64,000 nt of DNA, from NCBI GenBank assembly GCA_023362775.1, contig JALMGJ010000004.1, forward strand, positions 80,652,798-80,716,797, given 5' to 3'. The DNA comes from Charina bottae. Its lineage: Eukaryota > Chordata > Lepidosauria > Squamata > Charinaidae. The notes under the pieces were generated by a model. It was given only the letters and a program-made list of their open reading frames with translations, was not told the origin of the DNA and did not search any database. Shown here one piece after another: positions 43,885 to 55,231 of this stretch (its first letter is position 1; each line of letters begins with the position of its first letter). Both the position numbers and the translations under genes were made by a program.

Positions 43885-44589
43885 TATCCCTTTATTACTG
43901 TAGCCAAAACTTCCAAAGAAGTTTTCATATCAGTACACAGTTGCATGCAAAAGTTTATGCACCTCAGATTAAATTGTATGTTTTAGCAAATCCCTAAGTT
44001 CATAGAGCTCTTGTATTTATATTCTATCCATAGAACAAACAAATAAGAATATACATTTCAATTCATTAGATTTCATGACTATTTAAAGTTATAAATTAAA
44101 CCAAGGAAACTGAAGCTATCAAGTACCCAGTTTTTCCCCCTATTACTCGTTCTGTTGTTTCTGTCTTTTTTTTTTTAATGTGTGTGTGTTGGTGAGTATC
44201 ACTGTTCTAAATTTGTGTCATTAGTTTGCTTTCCAGGGAGTGAACCAATTTGCCTTTCATAGATTAGTCTGTGCTTCATTAGGTACTGGTTTTATCTTTT
44301 ATTGAAAAGCCAGAAAAAAATAAGGACTGGGGGAAGAAAATGTACTCTTAATAAAGATATCTCTTGTCACTGTTCCACTCAGGGATATTTCCATTGCCAT
44401 AAATGGGGGCAGTTAGTCCACTGGACTATTTTCTGGTAAATGTTTTACTTTCAAAAAATGAAATTAGTAACTCCAGGATAATCTCCAGTTTCCAAGATGT
44501 CAAACAGGTCTGCAATTGGCTATCCTTTATGTTTTTCATACATTACAGAATGATATGTGATAGGAGGTACTTGCAATGTTTCATTTGTA

Positions 44590-44638
<49 letters not shown>

Positions 44639-45510
44639 CATGATGTAATTATTCATTTCATTTAAAAACCACTAATTGTTAATAAAAGCTCAGTTACTAC
44701 ACAGTTGATTGCATAGGTTTGTTTCTGCTGTGTGTGTGTTTGTGTGTGTTTGTGTGTGTATGTGTATATCTCTATATCTATATCAGTCACATCCAGGAAT
44801 TACTATAACAGTGAATGAAATAAGATTTTTGAAATATAAAATACCCTGAGAATAATAGAAATATTAACTATTATTATTATTGTTGTTGTTGTTGTTGTTG
44901 TCCATTACCTTCTTGACACTTCTGTGAAGAAAGCATAGTTGGGCTCAAAATATCAGTGTGTGTTCAGGTGAAAACATGGTTTAGGCATTTTCAGTGATAT
45001 TTCAGTGGCCTGTTTAGTATCTTTTTTTTTTTTTGGCAGAACCACATACTGTACATGATACAAAATATTCCAACACTTTTGTCTAATTGTTCCATAAGAA
45101 ATGTCCCTTAGCTTGCCTTTCAAAGGCTAGCTTCATATATTTTTAATAAAAATTATACCCCCAAAAATGACTAGCTTCACATACTGTATAGTCTAAGATG
45201 GAATATGATTTTTGTGTTTTTTTAGTAAATCAGACTATTTTAGTTTATCCAAAACTAAACTAAACTAAACCAATTTGGTTAGACAAGCTGTGTCCAGATC
45301 AAAAATATTTCCCTGAGATCCAGATCTCCCCCTCTCTCTCTCTTTAAATAAATGTATGGGAAACACATAGATGTGTGTTGGATACATAAAATCTATAATA
45401 TGTTTCCTGATTTAATAACTGAAATACATAAACCATATTATTCTAGCATCTTCAATGTCAGAGAGCAATAATTCAGAAATATTATTGCATAAACACAATT
45501 CAGTATTATA
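43885..45510. other. Unique sequence with microsatellites
   Basis: (ATT)n at 44590-44637, TG-rich run 44729-44766, (ATT)n(GTT)n at 44868-44900. A 97-codon minus frame at 45412-45705 overlaps the hAT end and is not a gene. Confidence 0.6.
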
Positions 45511-45718
45511 ATCTAGACCAAGGGTCGGAAATGGCGGCTCGCGAGCCAAATGCGGCTCTTTGGCCCCTTGAGTGTGGCTCTTCCGCAGGCAGGCGTGGCG
45601 GGCGTGGCGCAGCAGCGAGTGTGGCGGGGCAGGCGCGGCAGCGGGCATGGTGCGCGTTGCTGTGGGCATACCCCTGGCAACCTGGCAGCCGTCTCCGGCA
45701 GCCATCTTGACAACGGGC

Positions 45719-45765
45719 AGGGCTTTCCAAACTGTGTGTCACGTGACAAGCCGGAAGCGCTGAAG
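45719..45765. mobile_element. Partial end of the 3.1/20.2-kb MITE family inside the hAT element
   Basis: CAGGGCTTTCCAAACTGTGTG followed by GGAAGCGCTGA, as in 20240-20509. No matching right end (TTTGGAAAGCCCTG) was found before 49800, so this is a fragment, or its right half was replaced by the repeat array. Confidence 0.75.
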
Positions 45766-45839
45766 GGAGTGGAAATTCTCCGCGCCAATCAGCTGTGCCT
45801 CGGGAAGCCCGGCAGCCTGCACGCGCGATTTTTGCCTCC

Positions 45840-48800
45840 TTGCCGGAACCGAGGGCATTTTCGGGGTCCCCGGAGCCTGCCCTTTCGAAGGGGCAGCGGC
45901 AGCAGCAGCTGCAGTGCTGCCCCTTCGAAAGGGCAGGCTCCGGGGACCCCGAAAAGGCCCTCAGTTTAGGCAGGGAGGCTTCGCGCAAGCTGCCTCAGCT
46001 GTTCTGCGGGGAGAATTTCCACCCCAGGGCAGCGTGTGCGTGTGGAGAGGGGAGGTTTCTGCCTCCCTGCCGGAACCGAGGGCATTTTCGGGGTCCCCGG
46101 AGCCTGCCCTTTCGAAGGGGCAGCAGCAGCAGCAGCTGCAGTGCTGCCCCTTCGAAAGGGCAGGCTCCGGGGACCCCGAAAATGCCCTCGGTTCCGGCAG
46201 GGAGGCTGCGCGCAAGCTGCCTCAGCTGTTCTGCGGGGAGAATTTCCACCCCAGGGCAGCGTGTGCGTGTGGAGAGGGGAGGTTTCTGCCTCCCGGCCGG
46301 AACCGAGGGCATTTTCGGGGTCCCCGGAGCCTGCCTTTCGAAGGGGCAGCGGCAGCAGCAGCTGCAGTGCTTCCCCTTCGAAAGGGCAGGCTCCGGGGAC
46401 CCCGAAAATGCCCTCAGTTTAGGCAGGGAGGCTGCGCGCAAGCTGCCTCAGCTGTTCTGCGGGGAGAATTTCCACCCCAGGGCAGCGTGTGCGTGTGGAG
46501 AGGGGAGGTTTCTGCCTCCCTGCCGGAACCGAGGGCATTTTCGGGGTCCCCGGAGCCTGCCCTTTCGAAGGGGCAGCGGCAGCAGCAGCTGCAGTGCTGC
46601 CCCTTTGAAAGGGCAGGCTCCGGGGACTCCGAAAATGCCCTCAGTTTAGGCAGGGAGGCTGCGCACAAGCTGCCTCAGCTGTTCTGCGGGGAGAATTTCC
46701 ACCCCAGGGCAGCGTGTGTGTGTGGAGAGGGGAGGTTTCTGCCTCCCTGCCGGAACCGAGGGCATTTTCGGGGTCCCCGGAGCCTGCCCTTTCGAAGGGG
46801 CAGCGGCAGCAGCAGCTGCAGTGCTGCCCCTTCGAAAGGGCAGGCTCCGGGGACCCCGAAAATGCCCTCAGTTTAGGCAGGGAGGCTTCGCGCAAGCTGC
46901 CTCAGCTGTTCTGCGGGGAGAATTTCCACCCCAGGGCAGCGTGTGCATGTGGAGAGGGGAGGTTTCTGCCTCCCTGCCGGAACCGAGGGCATTTTCGGGG
47001 TCCCCAGAGCCTGCCCTTTCGAAGGGGCAGCGGCAGCAGCAGCTGCAGTGCTGCCCCTTCGAAAGGGCAGGCTCCGGGGACCCCGAAAATGCCCTCGGTT
47101 CTGGCAGGGAGGCTGCGCGCAAGCTGCCTCAGCTGTTCTGCGGGGAGAATTTCCACCCCAGGGCAGCGTGTGCATGTGGAGAGGGGAGGTTTCTGCCTCC
47201 CTGCCGGAACTGAGGGCATTTTCGGGGTCCCCGGAGCCTGCCTTTCGAAGGGGCAGCGGCAGCAGCAGCTGCAGTGCTGCCCCTTCGAAAGGGCAGGCTC
47301 CGGGGACCCCGAAAATGCCCTCGGTTCCGGCAGGGAGGCTGCGCGCAAGCTGCCTCAGCTGTTCTGCGGGGAGAATTTCCACCCCAGGGCAGCGTGTGCA
47401 TGTGGAGAGGGGAGGTTTCTGCCTCCCTGCCGGAACCGAGGGCATTTTCGGGGTCCCCGGAGCCTGCCTTTCGAAGGGGCAGCGGCAGCAGCAGCTGCAG
47501 TGCTTCCCCTTCGAAAGGGCAGGCTCCGGGGACCCCGAAAATGCCCTCAGTTTAGGCAGGGAGGCTGCGCGCAAGCTGCCTCAGCTGTTCTGCGGGGAGA
47601 ATTTCCACCCCAGGGCAGCGTGTGTGTGTGGAGAGGGGAGGTTTCTGCCTCCCTGCCGGAACCGAGGGCATTTTCGGGTCCCCAGAGCCTGCCCTTTCGA
47701 AGGGGCAGCGGCAGCAGCAGCTGCAGTGCTGCCCCTTCGAAAGGGCAGGCTCCGGGGACCCCGAAAATGCCCTCAGTTTAGGCAGGGAGGCTGCGCGCAA
47801 GCTGCCTCAGCTGTTCTGCGGGGAGAATTTCCACCCCAGGGCAGCGTGTGCGTGTGGAGAGGGGAGGTTTCTGCCTCCCTGCCGGAACCAAGGGCATTTT
47901 CGGGGTCCCCGGAGCCTGCCTTTCGAAGGGGCAGCGGCAGCAGCAGCTGCAGTGCTGCCCCTTCGAAAGGGCAGGCTCCGGGGACCCCGAAAATGCCCTC
48001 AGTTTAGGCAGGGAGGCTGCGCGCAAGCTGCCTCAGCTGTTCTGCGGGGAGAATTTCCACCCCAGGGCAGCGTGTGCATGTGGAGAGGGGAGGTTTCTGC
48101 CTCCCTGCCGGAACCGAGGGCATTTTCGGGGTCCCCGGAGCCTGCCTTTCGAAGGGGCAGCGGCAGCAGCAGCTGCAGTGCTGCCCCTTCGAAAGGGCAG
48201 GCTCCGGGGACCCCGAAAATGCCCTCAGTTTAGGCAGGGAGGCTGCGCGCAAGCTGCCTCAGCTGTTCTGCGGGGAGAATTTCCACCCCAGGGCAGCGTG
48301 TGCGTGTGGAGAGGGGAGGTTTCTGCCTCCCTGCCGGAACCGAGGGCATTTTCGGGGTCCCCGGAGCCTGCCCTTTCGAAGGGGCAGCGGCAGCAGCAGC
48401 TGCAGTGCTGCCCCTTCGAAAGGGCAGGCTCCGGGGACCCCGAAAATGCCCTCAGTTTAGGCAGGGAGGCTGCGCGCAAGCTGCCTCAGCTGTTCTGCGG
48501 GGAGAATTTCCACCCCAGGGCAGCGTGTGCGTGTGGAGAGGGGAGGTTTCTGCCTCCCTGCCGGAACCGAGGGCATTTTCGGGGTCCCCGGAGCCTGCCC
48601 TTTCGAAGGGGCAGCGGCAGCAGCAGCTGCAGTGCTGCCCCTTCGAAAGGGCAGGCTCCGGGGACCCCGAAAATGCCCTCAGTTTAGGCAGGGAGGCTGC
48701 GCGCAAGCTGCCTCAGCTGTTCTGCGGGGAGAATTTCCACCCCAGGGCAGCGTGTGCGTGTGGAGAGGGGAGGTTTCTGCCTCCCTGCCGGAACCGAGGG

Positions 48801-49525
48801 CATTTTCGGGGTCCCCGGAGCCTGCCCTTTCGAAGGGGCAGCGGCAGCAGCAGCTGCAGTGCTGCCCCTTCGAAAGGGCAGGCTCCGGGGACCCCGAAAA
48901 TGCCCTCAGTTTAGGCAGGGAGGCTGCGCGCAAGCTGCCTCAGCTGTTCTGCGGGGAGAATTTCCACCCCAGGGCAGCGTGTGCGTGTGGAGAGGGGAGG
49001 TTTCTGCCTCCCTGCCTAAACTGAGGGCATTTTCAGGGTCCCCGGAGCCTGCCCTTTCGAAGGGGCAGCACTGCAGCTGCTGCTGCCACTGCCCCTTCGA
49101 AAGGGCAGGCTCCGGGGACCCCGAAAATGCCCTCGGTTCCGGCAGGGAGGCAGAAACCTCCCCTCTCCACACGCACATGCTGCCCTGGGGTGGCAATTCT
49201 CCCCGCAGAACAGCTGAGGCAGCTTGAGCGCAGCCTCCCTGCCTAAACTGAGGGCATTTTCGGGGTCCCCGGAGCCTGCCCTTTCGAAGGGGCAGCACTG
49301 CAGCTGCTGCTGCCGCTGCCCCTTCGAAAGGGCAGGCTCCGGGGACCCCGAAAATGCCCTCGGTTCCGGCAGGGAGGCAGAAACCTCCCCTCTCCACATG
49401 CACACGCTGCCCTGGGGTGGAAATTCTCCCCGCAGAACAGCTGAGGCAGCTTGCGCGCAGCCTCCCTGCCTAAACTGAGGGCATTTTCGGGGTCCCCGGA
49501 GCCTGCCCTTTCGAAGGGGCAGCCG
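45840..49525. repeat. 226-227-bp tandem array: 14 direct and 2 inverted units
   Basis: The anchor GCGCAAGCTGCCTCAGC occurs at 45983, 46210, 46436, 46663 (one change), 46890, 47117, 47343, 47569, 47795, 48021, 48247, 48474, 48701 and 48928. Near 49015 orientation flips, and the complement anchor follows at 49222 and 49449. Each unit holds a hairpin with arms of about 47 bp, GAGGGCATTTTCGGGGTCCC...GGGGCAGC and its complement, around an 18-bp CAG-rich spacer. Units are nearly identical. Two versions of the right flank alternate: GGTTCCGGCAGGGAGG, which lengthens the hairpin, and AGTTTAGGCAGGGAGG. Confidence 0.95.
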
Positions 49526-49808
49526 TTGCCGCCGCAGCGACAACCTGGAAGCACCGCTGCCGAAGCAGTCGAGCCTCTCTTTCCCTTCTTCTTCCAAACC
49601 TCCCCCGCCCTCTTCCACGCGATTGGCTCCCGCCCGCAAAACCTGCCCCCTTCCACGCGATTGGCTCCCGCCCGCAAACCCCGCCCCCTTCCACGCGATT
49701 GGCCCCCGCCTGCAAACCCCGCCCCCTGGCTCTCGAGCACTTCAAAATGTGCACGAGCATGTCAAAATGGCTCCCGGCAAAAAAAGTTTGCCGACCCCTG
49801 ATCTAGAC

Positions 49809-51949
49809 ATATTGTTTAATTATCATTATTAGCTAAATTGCCTATTGTGCAAAAAGTGTAAGTACTTATGACTGTAACAAACAACTTTATTATTTTCAAA
49901 GTGGTTAGCAGGAGACTTTTCATGTGATTGTACATAAAGAAGGCAAAGGACATTTGAATCTGAGCAATTTCCAGCCAACTGTTAAGGGAAAATATAAAGC
50001 CACTTGAAGGTGGCCTAATGCTAATTTGGCACCCCCCTTCTTGGCTGAACAAATAAAGGGAGCTACTAAACTGGTAACACAAATTAATAGCAATACGTAC
50101 ATTCATAAAAGGACATTTAATTTTAGTACTAAAAGTACCCTATTATGTGTAGCATAATGTAAGTTAAAAATCACACTGATAAGTGGCAGTATTGAAATTC
50201 ATTTCTGTCACCTGTTATGTTCTTATCCATCCAGGCAAGCAGACAATCTGGCTTTGCACTAACCTTTAGCATGCCACCATCAACAATCAAATACTAACAC
50301 CTTTCTATTCCCAGGGGTTCCTTAATTAGCATCACCTGTAGTAGGCTATACTTGAAGCTGCATCATCAGCAAAACACACCTGCTTTAGCACCTGCAGGTA
50401 GACTAAGGTCTAATGTTTTAGGGCTCCTGGGCATCTCATCTGTCTGCAATGAGAGACAAGAATTGTGCCTGAATACATCTCATCTTCAAAGAGCCACTAA
50501 TCCTGATAATTATTTCCTTGGTGAAGTAAAATGATAAATGACATTGTAAACCTGACTCATATTTCAAAGAAAATATTTCCCTGCTTTCTGTTTGAGAAAA
50601 ATATTTGGTGCCAGGTAGAACATAACATTAGGGTATTCATTGCCTAACATTTGAAACTATTAATAACTTCTTAATCTACTCTTTTAAATTGGAATTATAT
50701 TTGTAATGAAAGTTGAGGTCATTTGATTTGTAGAGATAGATAACCTCTACAAAAGAGATTATATCTAGCTGCTTATTAATAATTCAAATATGGAAATTAG
50801 AGAATGGTAACTTTATCATAACACTATATACTTAAATTCTGCAAACAGTTGGTAGGTTTGGTGGGGATATCTGTCAAGTTAGTATTATTTCTATTTCCCA
50901 TTTTCTATTGTTTTTTTAAAAAACAACAATGGATGAGATGGAGCTTCCTTAGTCTCAGATTGTGTTGTACCTAATCTATTATATTGATCTTGCATAATAC
51001 ACAAATGATGAATCTGTGATTTCTAACATATAGAAACAGATTCTTCCTTAAGTTCATGAATGTTTCTCAAAGTCTTTGTGCCACAGAAAACTTGTTCAAT
51101 TCAGTCTTTGAAAAGTTCATGGCTAAAGAACAAATAGGGTGAAAAAGAAACTAATATAATATAGTCATTAAATAATATAATGTTGTTTATTATTTCTTCA
51201 GGACTATTAGGTGATTTCTTACACCAATATTTTCAAATCCAGAGAAAACTTTATATTTCAACCTATAGCAGTGATTTATGGCACTGGATATTGACTAGTG
51301 ATAGGCTACAGGACAGTTATGATACAAAGCTTGGGTTCAAGTCTGTCTGGGATCTAATTTGAAGAGCCTTGTAATTGCTCCCAAATAAATAGATCAAGGT
51401 GGTTGTTACATTTTTACATACATAGCTACTTCGTCTTCCTTTTCATTTAAAACCCATAAATGTCCATTATTGAAAATGAGTGGTATTAGTAAACTAGTGT
51501 ATGCTAGTACCAGGAGCCATAAAATACATTGATACCTTTGCTGTCTTAAGAGCCCTTATTGCTGTGTCAGAAAGCCTCATAACTTTGAACAATAGTTCAA
51601 ATAAATGAATGAACTAACCAGAACTTGAATTTGACAATAATACATTAATAGGTAACTTTATTGAAATGTAAGTTCAGTCAGTATTAAAACTTATTAGTAG
51701 TTGATCAAGTCTCTGAAAGTGAAGTAAAGAAGTGAACAGTAAGAATTAAACTAATTAAACAATAAACTTTTTAAAAAGTCCTTATTTCCAAACCTGTTTG
51801 GCACATTATGCAAATGGGTTTGTCCGAAGATTAATTCTGACAAAGGGGCATGGGCATTCTTTACTTATTTATATTAAAATATATATATACTATTTTCATT
51901 TCATGAAAAATGTCAAAAGAGTTTGTGTGATGTATGTGTCCTTGGTAGT
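49809..51949. other. Unique sequence, no gene; possible conserved block 50170-50540
   Basis: No mobile element recognised. 50170-50540 is non-repetitive and of balanced composition (TTCCTTAATTAGCATCACCTG near 50317) and is a candidate conserved non-coding element only. Confidence 0.45.
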
Positions 51950-52048
51950 TCCTTGATTGGGCTGTTGTTTGTTGCTTGGTTGATTGACTGACTTAATAGT
52001 TCCTTGATTAGGGTGGGTCTATTGTGTTGTTTGATTGTTCCTCTGGTG

Positions 52049-52699
52049 CTAATCTGGGTGTTGATTGCTGGCAAGGAGGTGTTCTGGTCTTCTGGCTTTT
52101 CTATTGTCTCTTATGAATGGTATGTAAATGTTGTTTACCTCTATGTGTCTGTTGATGGATGCTTTGTCTGAGTGCCAAGCTTCCAGGAATTCTCTAGCAT
52201 TTTTGGATTTGGCTTGGTTTAAGATGCTCACAGTTTCCCAGTTGAAAGTATGGTTAAGTCTGTCCATGTGTTGTGAGATTAAGGAGTTTTCATTGTGTCT
52301 TCTGACTGCTAGTTGATGTTCATGGATGTGCTCTGCTAGTCTTCTGCCGGTCTGTCCTACATAGTGGCTGCTACAGTCCTTACACTGTATGTTGTAGATA
52401 ACTCCTGTTTTTTCTTCTTCAGCTACTGGGTCTTTTGGGTTACTTATGATGTTCTGAAGGATTTTGGTTGGTTTGTGTGCTACAGTGATGCCATGTGGTT
52501 GTAACCATCTATTAGTAGTTTCTGAGATGTTTCTGACGTATGGCAGTATAATCCTTTTCATAGCTTCTGTTGGTTTTGCTGTGGTGGGTTGAGTGGTCAG
52601 GCACCTTTTGATAAAGTTGCATGGGTATCCGTTTTGCTGGAAGATGCTATATAAGTGCTCTGTTTCCTTTTTCTGGTGTTCTGGGTTGCTGCAGTGCAT
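52049..52699 (-). pseudogene. Penelope-like GIY-YIG endonuclease domain
   Basis: 217-codon frame forming the C-terminal part of a Penelope-type protein. GIY-YIG signature: GVIYNIQCKDCSSHYVGQTGRRLAEHIHEH, i.e. IY, then YVGQTGR with the catalytic Arg region, and a Glu in NAREFLEAWHS. The Cys pair CKDC is typical for this family. Its role is to nick DNA for target priming. Upstream (toward 52800) the YQKSTHTNQVLHY linker continues in another frame, so a frameshift separates this domain from the RT. The ATG is internal and not the original start. Confidence 0.88.
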
Positions 52700-53016
52700 T
52701 TGTGCCTGAATAGTGTTCTTACACAGCTCCTCTTGTGTGAGGTTGGGTTATTGCTTTGGTAGTGCAGCACTTGGTTAGTGTGGGTAGATTTCTGGTAGAC
52801 TTGTATTTCTAGAATGCCATCATTTCCTCAACTGATGAGGATGTCTTCAGAACATCATAAGTAACCCAAAAGACCCAGTAGCTGAAGAAGAAAAAACAGG
52901 AGTTATCTACAACATACAGTGTAAGGACTGTAGCAGCCACTATGTAGGACAGACCGGCAGAAGACTAGCAGAGCACATCCATGAACATCAACTAGCAGTC
53001 AGAAGACACAATGAAA
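52288..53016. repeat. 172-bp perfect inverted repeat, arms 52288-52459 and 52845-53016
   Basis: The right arm is an exact reverse complement of the GIY-YIG-coding left arm over all 172 bases; spacer 385 bp. The right arm sits precisely at the 5' edge of the inserted LINE. Immediately after it, TCAGTTGAGGA (53017-53027) is an inverted copy of 52826-52836. Confidence 0.97.
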
Positions 53017-54805
53017 TCAGTTGAGGATGAGGATTACACATAGAGGTAATGTAACATGTAACGGCCACCACATGCCATCTTGACCCTTGTCCTTCCTGGC
53101 TAGTGCAGGCAGCCAGGGAGGTTACATCAGGTTGGGTCCGGGCGATGGTTAATACATCCTTGGGGGAGGGGGTGTTTCCAGATGCTTTTAAGGAGGTGCT
53201 GGTGCACCCCCTCCTCAAGAAGCCGACGCTGGACCCCACCGTATTGGACAACTTTCGTCCTGTCTCCCACCTCCCCTTTTTGGGGAAGGTGGTTGAGAAG
53301 GTGGTGGCGCTGCAGCTCCAGAGGATTCTGGATGAAACGGATTATCTGGACCCCTTTCAGTCGGGTTTCAGGCCGGGATATGGGGTGGAAACTGCATTGG
53401 TCACACTTATGGATGATCGCTGGTGAGGGCGGGATGGAGGGAGTGCGTCCATCCTGGCTCTCCTTGATCTCTCAGCGGCTTTCGATACCATCGACCATGG
53501 TATTCTTTTGGGACGGCTCGAGGAGTTGGGGGTGGCTGGCGTAGTTCTGCGTTGGTTCACCTCCTTCCTCGGGGGCTGGTCCCAATCAGTAGTAATAGGA
53601 GATGAGAGATCCAACTCTCGCCCCCTCATTTGTGGGGTGCCGCAGGGTTCGGTTCTCTCACCTCTCCTATTTAATATCTATATGAAACCGCTGGGTGAGA
53701 TCATCCGTCACCATGGGATGAGATATCATCAGTATGCTGATGATACACAGTTGTACATCTCCATCCCAGGTGAAGTAAGTGATGCAGTGGCCGCCCTTTC
53801 TCAGTGCCTGGAGGCTGTGGGGGTCTGGATGGGGAACAACAGGCTTCAGCTGAACCCTGGTAAGACGGAGTGGCTGTGGATTGATGGTTCTTCTGGATCT
53901 GGGAAATTATCATCTTTGGTTCTGAATGGGGTTGCACTTCCCCATTCAGAATCAGTGCGGAATCTGGGGGTCCTTTTGGACTCACGACTCCTGCTCGAGG
54001 AGCAGGTGGCAGTCGTGGCCAGAAGGGGCTTTGCGCAACTTCGTGTTGTGCGCCAGTTACGCCCTTTCCTGGATCAGGAATCCCTCCGTACAGTCACTCA
54101 TGCCCTGGTCATCTCCCACATAGACTACTGCAATGCGCTTTACATGGGGCTACCCTTGAAGAGTATCCAGAAGCTACAACTGGTCCAGAATGCGGCTGCG
54201 CGCGCAGTTATTGGTGCCCCTAGATCAGCCCATGTGACACCTCTGCTGCGCCAGCTGCACTGGGTGCCGGTATGCTTCCGGGTGCAATTCAAGGTGTTGG
54301 ATTTGACCTTTAAAGCCCTACATGGCATGGGACCAGGGTATCTGAGGGACCGCCTCATCCTCATAACTTCAAACCGTACCACTCGATTATGTAGAGAGGG
54401 CATGCTCCGGACCCCGTCGGTAAGGGAGTTTCATTTGGCGGGGTCCAGAAGGTGGGCCTTTTCGTCAGTGGCGCCTGCCCTTTGGAACAACCTGCCCCCA
54501 GAGGTGAGGCAGGCCCCATCGCTCCTGTCCTTCCGGAAGAACCTAAAGACCTGGTTTTGCCGCCTCACGTGGGATGGGAACAGAAATAGTTCTTCGTGGG
54601 GATGGCTGGTGCCATAGAGCCCTTTTAAAGATCGTGGGCTGCCTTCTTGGATTTTCTACTTAATTTATAATAATAATTAATTGTATATTGTATTTTTATG
54701 TGTTTTTACAATAGAATTTTAATCTCTATGTTTGTAAACCGCCCAGAGTCCCCTCGTGGGAGATGGCGCGGTGATAGAAATCGAAACATAAATAAATAAA
54801 TAATA
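53017..54805 (+). mobile_element. L2-like LINE inserted in the Penelope element
   Basis: 5'-truncated LINE with RT, C-terminal region and 3' UTR. It ends CCGCCCAGAGTCCCCTCGTG and an AAATAAATAAAT tail at 54788-54805. The 5-bp ATGTC flanks the compound insertion (52841-52845 and 54806-54810), and the Penelope reading resumes on both sides. Same family as 1-2550 and 7018-7325. Confidence 0.9.
53103..54617 (+). pseudogene. L2-like LINE ORF2 (RT) with one in-frame stop
   Basis: 505 codons in one frame, broken only by TGA at 53424-53426. RT blocks: KKPTLDPTVLDNFRPVS, GKVVEKVVALQLQ, DPFQSGFRPGYGVETALV, ALLDLSAAFDTIDH (in frame across the stop), GVPQGSVLSPLLFNIYM near 53635-53685, the catalytic YADD at 53733-53744, LQLNPGKTEWLW. 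The C-terminus has HIDYCNALYMGLP and LVQNAAARAVIGAPRSAHVTP, typical of the L2/CR1 group. The endonuclease is lost by 5' truncation. One nonsense mutation in 1.5 kb makes this a fairly young copy. Confidence 0.92.
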
Positions 54806-55231
54806 ATGTCCAAGAAGGGTAGTGTGTTGTTGTTTTCTTCTTCCCTTGTGAATTTTATTCCTTTGAAGATGTTGTTGATAGTTTCATGTGTTTCCTCCAG
54901 TTGATCCCTTTTTATTATGATGAAGGTGTCATCTACATACCGGATCCATACTTTGGGTACTATGCGTGGGAGTGCTATCCTTTCTAGATGTTGCATTACA
55001 ATCTCTGCTATGAGTCCTGAGAGTGGTGATCCCATAGGTGTTCCTTGGACTTGTTGGTATATTTGTCCATCAAACTGAAAGTAGGTGGTGAGGGAGAGGT
55101 TGATGAGGTCCATGATTCTGGGTATTTTGATCTTGGTGTATCTAGTTAGGTCAGGTGTGTTGCGTAGAACTGCTGTCATGGATTCAATCGCTAGTGCTTT
55201 ATTTAGTGTGTCCTGGGAAATGGCTGCCTTT
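54806..55231 (-). pseudogene. Penelope-like reverse transcriptase core fragment
   Basis: Open from about 55231 (AISQDTLNKALAIESM) to 54810. The core shows QVQGTPMGSPLSGLIAEIVM and WIRYVDDTFIIIK (catalytic YVDD), then LPFLDI, where the LINE insertion cuts it. Penelope RTs are related to telomerase RT. The N-terminal part is absent. Confidence 0.92.

Larger units (their letters stand above)
45519..49800. mobile_element. hAT-type element expanded by an internal hairpin satellite
   Basis: Left end CAAGGGTCGGAAA, followed by GGCTCGCGAGCCAAATGCGG; right end AGTTTGCCGACCCCTG, so the left TIR is slightly mutated. A perfect 8-bp duplication ATCTAGAC flanks it (45511-45518 and 49801-49808). Between about 45840 and 49525 the element is filled by 16 copies of a 226-227-bp unit. 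The right part has three ATTGGCTCCCGCCTGCAAAC-type modules shared with the 11637-11873 MITE. No transposase. All the long open frames (up to 355 codons) are repeat-derived. Confidence 0.9.
51950..55231 (-). mobile_element. Penelope-like element, 5'-truncated, split by a LINE
   Basis: Minus-strand element in two parts: RT side at 55231-54806 and linker, endonuclease and 3' UTR at 52844-51950. The RT reading stops at LPFLDI and resumes as ILIS.GNDGILEIQVYQKSTHT left of the insertion, which is the normal Penelope order, so the two parts were once continuous. The 3' end near 51950 and the 5' truncation near 55231 are approximate. No full terminal repeat with a hammerhead was seen here. Confidence 0.9.

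Noticed and set aside
45840..49525. CRISPR-like regular repeats
   Set aside because: Units are contiguous, 226-227 bp, without unique spacers, and lie inside a eukaryotic transposon.
45795..49740. Overlapping long open frames up to 355 codons on both strands, Ala/Gly/Pro-rich
   Set aside because: They are produced by a stop-poor 226-227-bp repeat whose period is not a multiple of three, so all frames stay open. There is no domain and the same peptide recurs in every frame.
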